NCBI GenBank assembly: GCA_009699645.1 | Contig: WLNU01000073.1 | Coordinates: forward strand, 1-5,469 | Reading direction: 5' to 3' | Length of the DNA stretch: 5,469 nt | Source of the DNA: Actinomycetota bacterium | Lineage (GTDB): Bacteria > Actinomycetota > Actinomycetes > Nanopelagicales > Nanopelagicaceae | Shown: positions 1 to 5,469 of the stretch, piece after piece | Numbering within the stretch: the first letter of the stretch is position 1 | How the letters are laid out: every line of letters starts with the position of its first letter | The notes under the pieces: generated by a model | Databases searched by the model: none | Told to the model about the DNA's origin: nothing | What the model saw: the letters and a program-made list of their open reading frames with translations, nothing else | Translations under genes and position numbers: made by a program

Positions 1-146
1 AAGATGCGAATGTAGTTCTTGCGCATCTTTCCGCTGATATGAGCGAGGACTTTATGTCCATTAGTTAGTTCCACACGAAACATTGCATTAGGTAAAGCTT
101 CAGAAACGGTGCCTTCCATTTCGATGGCGCCGTCTTTGCTAGCCAA
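1..146 (-). CDS. infA: Translation initiation factor IF-1, N-terminal 48 residues (3' end outside window)
   Basis: IF-1 is a small S1/OB-fold protein that binds the A site of the 30S subunit during initiation and works with IF-2 and IF-3. The visible part reads (M)[13 protein letters not shown], then [16 protein letters not shown], then [18 protein letters not shown]. This matches the IF-1 family almost end to end, including the [10 protein letters not shown] strand and the [13 protein letters not shown] segment. About 48 of the usual 72-73 residues are present; the rest lies beyond base 1. The only start that gives the family N-terminus is TTG at 146-144. No in-frame ATG or GTG is available just upstream, and the first in-frame ATG inside the gene would remove the first nine residues. 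An AGAGGA Shine-Dalgarno-like element lies 12 bases upstream. The K-D-G-A-I-E start is typical of actinobacteria. It lies downstream of a transporter cassette rather than directly after map. Confidence 0.95.
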   Translation of the reverse strand, partial: MASKDGAIEMEGTVSEALPNAMFRVELTNGHKVLAHISGKMRKNYIRI

Positions 147-158
147 TCTGTACCCACA

Positions 159-164
159 TCCTCT
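159..164 (-). promoter_or_regulatory. Probable ribosome binding site for the TTG start of infA
   Basis: AGAGGA on the minus strand, 12 bases before the TTG start at 146. The spacing is longer than ideal. The overlapping ATG just after AGAGG and the nearby GTG are both in other frames, and the ATG frame stops within a few codons, so this element best supports the TTG start. Confidence 0.5.
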
Positions 165-191
165 GTTAAGCCGTGAAACAAGCGAAGTTGT

Positions 192-221
192 AGTTTAGAG
201 GGCGGGGCAGAAATAGGGAAA
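192..221 (-). promoter_or_regulatory. Possible infA promoter (weak)
   Basis: On the minus strand a TTTCCC hexamer (221-216) and a TAAACT hexamer (197-192) are separated by 18 bases, about 45 bases before the infA start. TAAACT fits a sigma70-type -10 box; TTTCCC matches TTGACA poorly. A promoter here is expected if the upstream hairpin separates infA from the transporter operon. The sequence support is modest, and a second overlapping -10 candidate, TACAAC (192-187), is equally possible. Confidence 0.22.
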
Positions 222-223
222 TC

Positions 224-257
224 GGCCCATGTGAATTACATGCGTGTAACTCAGGCC
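224..257 (-). terminator. Hairpin just after the MFS gene; possible terminator or operator
   Basis: On the minus strand, starting 4 bases after the MFS stop codon, GGCC is followed by TGAGTTACA, a CGCA loop, TGTAATTCA, CATG and GGCC. The inner arms pair over 9 positions with one G-U pair, which forms only in minus-strand RNA; the plus strand would have an A-C mismatch. The outer GGCC arms can extend the stem across a 4-base bulge. There is no strong U-run, only short UUU tracts further on, so intrinsic termination is plausible but not assured. The inner part resembles the palindrome in front of tctC, so a protein-binding role is the alternative. Confidence 0.45.
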
Positions 258-261
258 ACAC

Positions 262-1428
262 CTATTCACGTTTTACGCTGAAAACCGAGCTGCCGAGCAA
301 GATCGCAAGGCCGATAAAGACGGCCCCCGCACCTGTTGCTGCCGCGATCAGACCGGCCGCTGCCGGCACCACGAACTGACCTATTCGATTGCCCATCAAG
401 CGGGCCGATACTGCCATTGCTCTCTCATCGGCCTGAGTTTTTTGTGAAACCAATGACATTGTTAATGGCTGCCCGATTCCTAATGAAAATCCCGCAATGA
501 AGACAACTGCTGCTAATGAAATCGGAGTTTTTGCAAATGCCATAGCCGTACATGCTGCAACTGAAATGAGTGTGCTCCAGAGCAATAATTGATAGGTTGT
601 AAAACGCTCACTCAAACGCCCTAAAAATAGGCGCGAAAGCATGGTCGTACCGGCGCGCAGCGCCAGAATGATTCCAACTGCATATGGTGAAAAATTATTC
701 TCACTTCCATAAAGGGGTAAGAAAACCACCAGTACATCGGCAACGGCAGAGATTGCTAGTGAGATATAGATTGCAGCAAGAATCCCAGGTTTTCTTACTA
801 CCTTCATGGCCATCGAATATGTTCCATCCTCATGCGCCTTGCCTACAACCGATGGTTTTTCACGGCGCCAACTAATTACTGGCACGAGTGCTGCAATAGA
901 TAAAACTGCACCAAGTACGAAAGCGTTGGAGGTTGACTTGGGTAGCACGCCATCAGAGCCAGCCACTAAGGCGGCAAGAAGTGGCCCAGCTAAGTGGCCA
1001 ACTGATGCACTAAATGTGTAGTAGCCAAAGTAGCGATCATTGTTTTCGCGGGGGGTACGAAGGGCGACCATCGTCTGTCCACCAATCATGCAGGCTAAAT
1101 GAGCAATACCCGAAAGTGCGGTTGCGATTGCCAATAGTAATAACGAATGTGCAAAAACTAAAAACACAGAGGTAAGAATCATTGTGAAAGTTCCGGCAAT
1201 AATAAATTTGCCTTCACCTAACTTTCCAACTAATCGACCGAATTGCAGTGCAAGCAGGATAGGAAAAAGTGCATAGACAGCCGCAATTAAACCAACTTGT
1301 GCAGCGTTGGCATCTAACTCAAGGGCGCGATAAGTAATCATTGGCCGCAGAACATAGATTGTTGCCTGCGTTAATGTTGAGCAGAGTAGTAGTGGCTTTG
1401 CCCACGGCAAGAGTCTTTCCGATGACAT
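262..1428 (-). CDS. Major facilitator superfamily transporter, substrate unknown
   Basis: A 388-residue polytopic membrane protein with the length and pattern of a 12-helix MFS carrier. Hydrophobic segments by eye lie near residues 10-30, 44-63, 75-92, 97-118, 137-156, 168-187, 216-238, 248-266, 280-298, 302-324, 345-364 and 367-385, with a charged central loop around 188-214. The loop after helix 2 carries a motif-A-like GRLVGKLG (64-71) in which the usual Asp is Gly; the symmetric loop after helix 8 has GRLSERF (270-276). The family moves small molecules by proton coupling or facilitated diffusion; nothing visible fixes substrate or direction. ATG at 1428 lies 3 bases after the tctA stop with no clear Shine-Dalgarno, so it is probably co-transcribed with tctCBA and translated by coupling. 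A related carboxylate carrier or an exporter are both reasonable guesses. Confidence 0.88.
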   Translation of the reverse strand: MSSERLLPWAKPLLLCSTLTQATIYVLRPMITYRALELDANAAQVGLIAAVYALFPILLALQFGRLVGKLGEGKFIIAGTFTMILTSVFLVFAHSLLLLAIATALSGIAHLACMIGGQTMVALRTPRENNDRYFGYYTFSASVGHLAGPLLAALVAGSDGVLPKSTSNAFVLGAVLSIAALVPVISWRREKPSVVGKAHEDGTYSMAMKVVRKPGILAAIYISLAISAVADVLVVFLPLYGSENNFSPYAVGIILALRAGTTMLSRLFLGRLSERFTTYQLLLWSTLISVAACTAMAFAKTPISLAAVVFIAGFSLGIGQPLTMSLVSQKTQADERAMAVSARLMGNRIGQFVVPAAAGLIAAATGAGAVFIGLAILLGSSVFSVKRE

Positions 1429-1431
1429 ATT

Positions 1432-2931
1432 TTATTTCTTAACTGCGAACTTCTTCTTAAAGTTCCACACTAATGGCCCAATAATGACAAGAAATAAGAG
1501 TCCATAGATAACTTTAGGAAATCCCCCAGCGATCAAGATATGCCAGTCTCCCTGGCTAATTTGCAACGCCCGTTTGAAATAGAGTTCGGCAAGGGGCCCA
1601 AGAATTACTCCGATAATCAGTGGCGTAATTGGTACACCAAATCGGCGAAATAAAAAGCCAATCGCACCAATGACCAGGGCCACTTGTAGATCAAAGGTGG
1701 AGTTATTGAGGGCATAGGCACCCAATAATGCAAAAGTGGTGATGCCGGCATATAGATACTGATTTGGAATCTTAAGTAGCAACACCCAGAAACGGATAAG
1801 CGGCAGGTTAAGTACTAGCAGTAAGAAGTTGCCAATAAATAGAGAGGCTATCAACCCCCAGACTATTTCAGGGTTAGTTTGAAACAACATCGGGCCAGGT
1901 TGAATATTAAAAGATTGAAAGGCAACTAAGACAACGGCCGCAGTTGCAGATGTTGGTAAACCTAGAGCAAGCATTGGCACTAACACACCTGCGGCATTTG
2001 CATTATTTGCAGCCTCTGGGCCGGCAACACCCTCTATCGCACCCTTACCAAACTCGTTCTTATTCTTAGAGAGAGCTTTTTCAACGCCGTAGGATAAAAA
2101 TGTTGGAACTTCAGAGCCGCCTGCAGGAATTACTCCGAGTGGAAAACCGATCGCAGTTCCACGCAACCATGGACGCCATGAGCGTTTAAAATCCGCCTTA
2201 GTCATCCAAGCCCTACCCCGTATCTCAAGGACTTGAGCCGGAACTAATGTGTGACGGCTTGCTAAATAGAGTGCTTCACCGAGTGCGAAGATCGCAACGA
2301 TTACCGTTACCGTCTCAATTCCATCGATTGCATTTAAGTTTCCAAAGGTCAGACGAAGTGCACCTGACTGTAAATCTGCACCAACAAGTCCAATAACTAA
2401 ACCCACAGATAATGCAACTAGGCCACGGATACGAGATGTTCCAAGCAAAGTTCCAACGGTGGTGAAGGCAAGAATGATGAGAGCTAAATAACCCGCCGGC
2501 TGAATTGTTAATGCAATCTCGGCCATTACCGGGGCACCAAATGCAAGTAGCAATGTAGCGATTGTGCCTGCAACAAATGAGCCGATAGCAGCCGTTGCAA
2601 GGGCAGCACCTGCTCGGCCGGCCTTAGCCATCTTGTTGCCTTCAAGGGCGGTGATGACAGAGCCACTTTCACCTGGAGTATTGAGCAAGATCGAGGTTGT
2701 AGAACCGCCATACATCGCACCATAGAAAATTGCAGCAAACATGATCAGTGCAGATGTTGGATTTACTGTCAAAGTTATTGGCAATAAAAGACCAATAGCC
2801 AGTGCTGGTCCGATTCCTGGCAAAACCCCTACAAGGGTCCCAAGGAAAGTCCCCAGTAAGCCAAACATTAAATTGGTAGGTGTGAAAGCGGTTTGAAAAC
2901 CATCTAACAACATCGCGAAATTATTTGCCAT
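1432..2931 (-). CDS. tctA: Tripartite tricarboxylate transporter, large permease subunit TctA
   Basis: The large membrane subunit of a TTT system, which imports carboxylates such as citrate with an ion gradient, using ligand delivered by TctC. At 499 residues it has the usual TctA length. Family signatures are clear: [12 protein letters not shown] (31-42), the [20 protein letters not shown] stretch (69-88), a second-half [20 protein letters not shown] stretch (269-288), then [20 protein letters not shown] (293-312) and [11 protein letters not shown] (323-333). The two Gly/Pro-rich stretches are the paired repeats seen in this family. About 10-12 hydrophobic segments can be counted; the C-terminus is basic (FKKKFAVKK). 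ATG at 2931 overlaps the end of tctB by 11 bases, and AAGGGA lies 9 bases upstream (2946-2941), so this start is well supported and coupled to tctB. The substrate cannot be told from TctA alone. Confidence 0.95.
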   Translation of the reverse strand: MANNFAMLLDGFQTAFTPTNLMFGLLGTFLGTLVGVLPGIGPALAIGLLLPITLTVNPTSALIMFAAIFYGAMYGGSTTSILLNTPGESGSVITALEGNKMAKAGRAGAALATAAIGSFVAGTIATLLLAFGAPVMAEIALTIQPAGYLALIILAFTTVGTLLGTSRIRGLVALSVGLVIGLVGADLQSGALRLTFGNLNAIDGIETVTVIVAIFALGEALYLASRHTLVPAQVLEIRGRAWMTKADFKRSWRPWLRGTAIGFPLGVIPAGGSEVPTFLSYGVEKALSKNKNEFGKGAIEGVAGPEAANNANAAGVLVPMLALGLPTSATAAVVLVAFQSFNIQPGPMLFQTNPEIVWGLIASLFIGNFLLLVLNLPLIRFWVLLLKIPNQYLYAGITTFALLGAYALNNSTFDLQVALVIGAIGFLFRRFGVPITPLIIGVILGPLAELYFKRALQISQGDWHILIAGGFPKVIYGLLFLVIIGPLVWNFKKKFAVKK

Positions 2932-3433
2932 TACTCAGAATCCCTTCAAAGAAACCTGAGGGCAGATTGATATTTAAGCCTTGAGTAAAAGCAAAATAGA
3001 CAATGAGTGCAAACACGGTGCTGATACCTAAATCCTTAAGGGGTCTGCGAGATCCAAAGCCGTAAGCCACACCCCAGAAACAAACTATGGCTGCAACGAT
3101 ATATCCAGCGATCTCAAGCAAAATAACATGTAATGCAATGGCAGTTGCAACTATAAGCATGGTTTTTAGATTTAGCGGTGTAAATGGATCACCTGGCAAA
3201 TCCCCATCAGGTGTTCCATAATTTCCACGAAGTACATTAAAAATTAAAGCTAGACCGACTAAGGATGCAAACGCTGCAACCATGTAAGGAAATGTCTGGG
3301 GACTAACTATTGAATTGCCTTGCGGGATATCCATCTTCGAGGTATCCCATGCTACGAAGAGACCAAGCAAGAAGAGAGAGCCCGCAAATGCGAGCTCTCC
3401 CTTTCCTTGCTTAGAGATCTTCTGAAGAATCAA
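2921..3433 (-). CDS. tctB: Tripartite tricarboxylate transporter, small membrane subunit TctB
   Basis: The small, poorly conserved membrane subunit required for TTT transport. The protein has 170 residues, in the normal range, with hydrophobic segments near 14-30, 50-68, 90-107, 109-125 and 134-152. The C-terminal [13 protein letters not shown] (152-164) resembles the conserved LP-x-G ending of the family. Identification rests on size, topology and position between tctC and tctA more than on motifs. The start is TTG at 3433, immediately after the TAA stop of tctC and in the same frame, so nothing further upstream can serve. No ATG or GTG occurs in the first 30 codons; the second codon ATT is the only near alternative. 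Shine-Dalgarno support is weak: GGA 6 bases upstream and AAGGG 13 bases upstream. Translation is probably coupled to termination of tctC. The end overlaps tctA by 11 bases. Confidence 0.88.
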   Translation of the reverse strand: MILQKISKQGKGELAFAGSLFLLGLFVAWDTSKMDIPQGNSIVSPQTFPYMVAAFASLVGLALIFNVLRGNYGTPDGDLPGDPFTPLNLKTMLIVATAIALHVILLEIAGYIVAAIVCFWGVAYGFGSRRPLKDLGISTVFALIVYFAFTQGLNINLPSGFFEGILSNGK

Positions 3434-4567
3434 TTAGATTCCAAGACCCTTCATGACTGCATTAATTTCTGGAATGTGCTTTTCAAGGAATGCTTTAAAA
3501 GCACTACCTGCTGCGAACTCGTTATCCCAGTTGTTCTTTACAAGTTGCGCCTTCCATGAAGGGGAGATATGCATGATGTCGATAACCTTGATGAAGTTAA
3601 GGCGATCGGCCGCTGAAATATCGGCAGGTGCCATGATTCCACGCCAGTTTCCATAGACAAGGTCATACCCTTGTGAAACAAAGGTCTTTCCCTTAAATCC
3701 AGTGAGTGACTTAGCCGATGAAACACCAAGTACGCGTAGCTTTCCAGAGGCCACAAAGGCGGCAAACTCAGATGAACCTGAGATTCCAACCTGGGTAGAG
3801 TTACTCAGAACTGAAGTAATAACTTCTGGTCCACCGGAGAAGACAACATAATTCAACTTAGTTGGATCGATTCCTGCTTTTTGTGCAAGTAGACCGATTA
3901 CCTGATGATCGATTCCGCCCTTGCTGCCGCCTGCGATAGCAACACCGTTTGGCTTAGCCTTTAAATCATCCATCAACTGAGTGAGTGTGCGGTACTTAGA
4001 TGATGCAGGAACAACAATCGCATCATATTCGCGCAAAACTTTAGCTATCGGAGTTGATGATAGGAGATTGAGTGGAGATTTATTTGAGTACATGCCACCT
4101 GTTAGTGCGATTCCAACAACTAAGGCAGCCTCGGGCTTACCCTTAATCTCCTGGAAAGCTCCAAGACCAACAGAGCCACCAGCGCCTGGCTTAAATGTAG
4201 ATGTGTACTCTGAAAGAAGTCCTTCGGCTTTAAGTGTGTCACTGATTGCATTACTTGTTAATGAGTATCCACCTGGGTTAGCAGGAACGGTCCAGTCAAT
4301 GTTCTTAAGAGCTTTAACGTCTTTGTACCACCACTTATTCGTTCCTTTATATGAGCCGGTCTGAACAACCAAGCAGGTTAAATCTGTTCCATCGACTCCG
4401 CGACCTGCAGCGGTTTTACCAACCGATGCCGCTGTGCAGTCATCGCCAATGTTGGCTTTAACGGCCGGCTTAACTGCCGCCTGCGAAACTCCTGCGCTGC
4501 TAGCCAATAATGCGGCAACTGCGAGCGCAGCACCAGCACGTACAATAATCTTCATTGATTTCTCCAT
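3434..4567 (-). CDS. tctC: Tripartite tricarboxylate transporter receptor TctC (exported carboxylate-binding protein)
   Basis: The extracytoplasmic receptor that captures the carboxylate and delivers it to TctAB. From the first ATG it has 377 residues, longer than the usual ~320. Residues 5-30 form a Sec signal peptide (MKIIVRAG, hydrophobic core, likely cut after SQA); no lipobox cysteine is present, so it is probably not a lipoprotein. Residues 40-82 hold an extra segment with Cys44 and Cys65. The TctC domain follows: ANPGG (96-100), PGAGGSVGL (127-135), TPIAKVLREYDAIVVPA (172-188), AGGSKGGIDHQ (212-222), SGGPEVITSVL (244-254), SSEFAAFVASGKLRVLGVSS (265-284) and GNWRGIMAP (306-314). These resemble citrate-type TctC receptors more than generic Bug proteins. 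ATG at 4555 (373 residues) has GGAG 6 bases upstream and may be the true start; ATG at 4567 has GGGGGA 7 bases upstream. It is first in the operon, as is common for TTT receptors. Confidence 0.93.
   Translation of the reverse strand: MEKSMKIIVRAGAALAVAALLASSAGVSQAAVKPAVKANIGDDCTAASVGKTAAGRGVDGTDLTCLVVQTGSYKGTNKWWYKDVKALKNIDWTVPANPGGYSLTSNAISDTLKAEGLLSEYTSTFKPGAGGSVGLGAFQEIKGKPEAALVVGIALTGGMYSNKSPLNLLSSTPIAKVLREYDAIVVPASSKYRTLTQLMDDLKAKPNGVAIAGGSKGGIDHQVIGLLAQKAGIDPTKLNYVVFSGGPEVITSVLSNSTQVGISGSSEFAAFVASGKLRVLGVSSAKSLTGFKGKTFVSQGYDLVYGNWRGIMAPADISAADRLNFIKVIDIMHISPSWKAQLVKNNWDNEFAAGSAFKAFLEKHIPEINAVMKGLGI
4562..4565 (-). promoter_or_regulatory. Shine-Dalgarno that favours the second ATG of tctC
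   Basis: GGAG on the minus strand, 6 bases before the ATG at 4555-4553. That ATG begins MKIIVRAG, a conventional signal-peptide N-terminus. The upstream ATG at 4567-4565 has its own candidate, GGGGGA, 7 bases ahead, so both starts may be used; they differ by four residues and do not change the mature protein. Confidence 0.5.
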
Positions 4568-4605
4568 CGTTTAATCCCCCGAGGGTGAGGGCTAGGTGTA
4601 ATTTA

Positions 4606-4634
4606 CTCGAAAAAATCAGGATTTATACTTCGAG
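4606..4634 (-). repeat. Inverted repeat CTCGAA-N17-TTCGAG spanning the tctC -10 candidate
   Basis: Six-base arms at 4606-4611 and 4629-4634 are perfect inverted copies with 17 bases between them, and the TATAAA box lies inside. The arms are short, so chance is possible. If real, it could be an operator at the tctC promoter; as RNA the 17-base loop would make a weak hairpin. Confidence 0.3.
4622..4627 (-). promoter_or_regulatory. Candidate -10 box of the tctCBA-MFS operon
   Basis: TATAAA on the minus strand, 54 bases before the first tctC ATG, is the best -10 match in the 89-base gap after map. No good -35 box lies 16-18 bases upstream; TTACCG, 20 bases away, overlaps the palindrome at 4639-4654. 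A weak -35 overlapped by a palindrome is the layout expected of an activated or repressed promoter, but this is inference. Confidence 0.35.
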
Positions 4635-4638
4635 GAAT

Positions 4639-4654
4639 GTTACAGAGCGGTAAC
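4639..4654 (-). promoter_or_regulatory. Palindrome GTTAC-N6-GTAAC between map and tctC; operator or weak map terminator
   Basis: A perfect 5-base inverted repeat with a 6-base centre begins 2 bases after the map stop codon on the minus strand and lies about 11 bases upstream of the TATAAA box. As RNA it gives only a 5-bp, AU-rich stem with no following U-run, so it is a poor terminator. Its place in the -35 region favours a transcription-factor site. A similar GTTAC-N6-GTAA sequence occurs in the hairpin after the MFS gene. No regulator gene is in the window, so the binding protein is unknown. Confidence 0.4.
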
Positions 4655-4656
4655 TT

Positions 4657-5466
4657 TTAGAGCAGATCCGAGATTTCTACGCCTAAACGCCCCAATTGGG
4701 CCTTGCCACCATCCAAAGTGGTGAGAACAAATGGCTTGCCATCAGGGCAGATCGCATAGGAATGCTCGAAGTGGGCACCGCGAGAGCCATCAACGGAAAC
4801 CACTGTCCACTCATCACTTAATACCTTGGTGCGCTCTGATCCGCGCGTAATCATCGGCTCGATAGCTAAAACTAATCCGGGGGCAATCTCTGGGCCTTGG
4901 CCTGCCTTACCAAAGTTTAAAACATGGGGCTCTTGATGCATCTCAGTGCCGATTCCATGGCCACCATATTCACGCAAGATTCCATACTTGCCTTGTGAAT
5001 TTGTGTACTGCTCAACTGCATAACCAATGTCAGTTAACTTGGCACCGTTTTTACCGGCGGCAATCCCACGCCACATTGACTCTTCACAGACATCCATGAG
5101 TTTTTGATCATCGGCACTTACTGCTCCAACACCGATTGAAAAGGCTGCATCACCATGCCAACCATCAATAATTGCACCGCAATCAATAGATACAACATCA
5201 CCATCATTGATAATTCGAAATCCTGGAATTCCATGCACAATCTCATCATTGACTGATACGCAGATCACTGCTGGAAAGCCGTGGTAGTTTAAAAAGTTTG
5301 AGGTTGCTCCACCGCGCTTGAGAACTGCAGCAGCGATTACATCGAGTGCATCGGTCGTCATTCCAGGCTTTATTGCCTCACGTATCGCCCCATGAATCTG
5401 TGCAACAACTAAGCCGGCACGGCGCATAATCCTTAGCTGTTCAAGGGTTTTAATCTGAATTGCCAT
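4657..5466 (-). CDS. map: Type I methionine aminopeptidase
   Basis: A cytosolic metalloenzyme that removes the initiator methionine from nascent proteins when the second residue is small. The 269-residue protein is a full-length pita-bread-fold MetAP without the N-terminal extension found in some actinobacterial paralogues. All five metal ligands are in place: Asp95 (VSIDCG), Asp106 (GWHGDA), His170 (GGHGIG), Glu203 (AIEPMI) and Glu234 (HFEHSY). The catalytic-site histidines His78 (EIVHGIPG) and His177 (EMHQEP) are also present, so the enzyme should be active. The N-terminus MAIQIKTLEQLRIMRRAG fits the family start. The bases ahead of the ATG read CTGATG, so an upstream gene could end in TGA overlapping this ATG by one base; in actinobacteria that gene is usually adk. 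Downstream, infA would normally follow, but the tct operon intervenes. Confidence 0.97.
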   Translation of the reverse strand: MAIQIKTLEQLRIMRRAGLVVAQIHGAIREAIKPGMTTDALDVIAAAVLKRGGATSNFLNYHGFPAVICVSVNDEIVHGIPGFRIINDGDVVSIDCGAIIDGWHGDAAFSIGVGAVSADDQKLMDVCEESMWRGIAAGKNGAKLTDIGYAVEQYTNSQGKYGILREYGGHGIGTEMHQEPHVLNFGKAGQGPEIAPGLVLAIEPMITRGSERTKVLSDEWTVVSVDGSRGAHFEHSYAICPDGKPFVLTTLDGGKAQLGRLGVEISDLL

Positions 5467-5468
5467 CA
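5466..5468 (-). other. Possible stop codon of the upstream gene (adk expected), overlapping the map start
   Basis: TGA on the minus strand shares its A with the map ATG (TGATG), a common coupling arrangement. Only one base of the upstream region is visible beyond it, so the reading frame and the identity of the gene are inferred solely from the conserved adk-map order. Confidence 0.3.
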
Positions 5469-5469
5469 G

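Noticed and set aside
684..1021. Two overlapping plus-strand open frames inside the MFS gene
   Set aside because: They run antisense to a well-supported transporter, have no recognisable domain or ribosome binding site, and their protein sequences look like reverse-strand noise.
2526..2738. A minus-strand open frame within tctA in another frame
   Set aside because: Lies inside the most conserved TctA region and has no domain of its own.
3320..3656. Plus-strand open frames across the tctB/tctC junction
   Set aside because: Antisense to two recognisable genes, no domain, no start signal; best read as shadows.
3981..4364. A 127-residue plus-strand open frame inside tctC
   Set aside because: Its length is notable, but it is fully antisense to the conserved TctC domain and shows no family motif or signal.
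4490..4567. TctC as a lipoprotein
   Set aside because: The signal peptide ends in an A-type cleavage site; the first cysteine is residue 44, too far from the hydrophobic core for a lipobox.
262..4656. Recent insertion by a mobile element or at an attachment site
   Set aside because: No transposase, integrase, tRNA or long direct repeat is present, and codon use looks similar to that of map by eye; the flanking palindromes alone are too short to show it.
4568..4656. Riboswitch in the tctC leader
   Set aside because: The leader from the -10 candidate is only about 50 bases and lacks any recognisable aptamer core or a strong terminator/antiterminator pair.

Overview
The window reads almost entirely on the minus strand. 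The gene order, in the direction of transcription, is map (methionine aminopeptidase), tctC, tctB, tctA, an MFS transporter, and then the 5' part of infA (translation initiation factor IF-1), which runs off the low-coordinate edge. All five complete genes and the infA fragment are co-oriented and tightly packed. The only non-coding gaps are 89 bases between map and tctC and 115 bases between the MFS gene and infA. No RNA gene, insertion sequence, CRISPR array or phage gene was seen.

The organism is most likely an actinobacterium of moderate GC (mid-40s percent by eye). The IF-1 N-terminus (A-S-K-D-G-A-I-E) and the map/infA neighbourhood match the conserved actinobacterial order secY-adk-map-infA-rpmJ-rpsM. 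Moderate GC, very short spacers and a compact transporter operon would fit a streamlined aquatic lineage such as the Nanopelagicales (acI). That placement is inference from style, not proof.

Layout: 4657-5466 map; 4568-4656 a spacer with a GTTAC-N6-GTAAC palindrome, a TATAAA -10 candidate and an inverted repeat; 3434-4567 tctC; 2921-3433 tctB; 1432-2931 tctA; 262-1428 MFS; 147-261 a spacer with a hairpin and a possible infA promoter; 1-146 infA.

tctCBA encodes a complete tripartite tricarboxylate transporter (TTT): an exported carboxylate-binding receptor (TctC), a small membrane subunit (TctB) and the large permease subunit (TctA). The junctions are nearly zero length: tctC and tctB abut, tctB and tctA overlap by 11 bases, and tctA and the MFS gene are 3 bases apart. 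This argues for one translationally coupled operon in which the MFS protein is a fourth member. The most notable point is position: this uptake cassette sits between map and infA, two housekeeping genes normally adjacent in actinobacteria, and similar palindromes lie on both sides of it. Secondary points are an extra two-cysteine segment at the front of mature TctC, an atypical ligand-loop sequence in TctC, and TTG starts for tctB and infA. I see no wholly new system; the window is best described as a conserved housekeeping locus carrying a transporter insertion.
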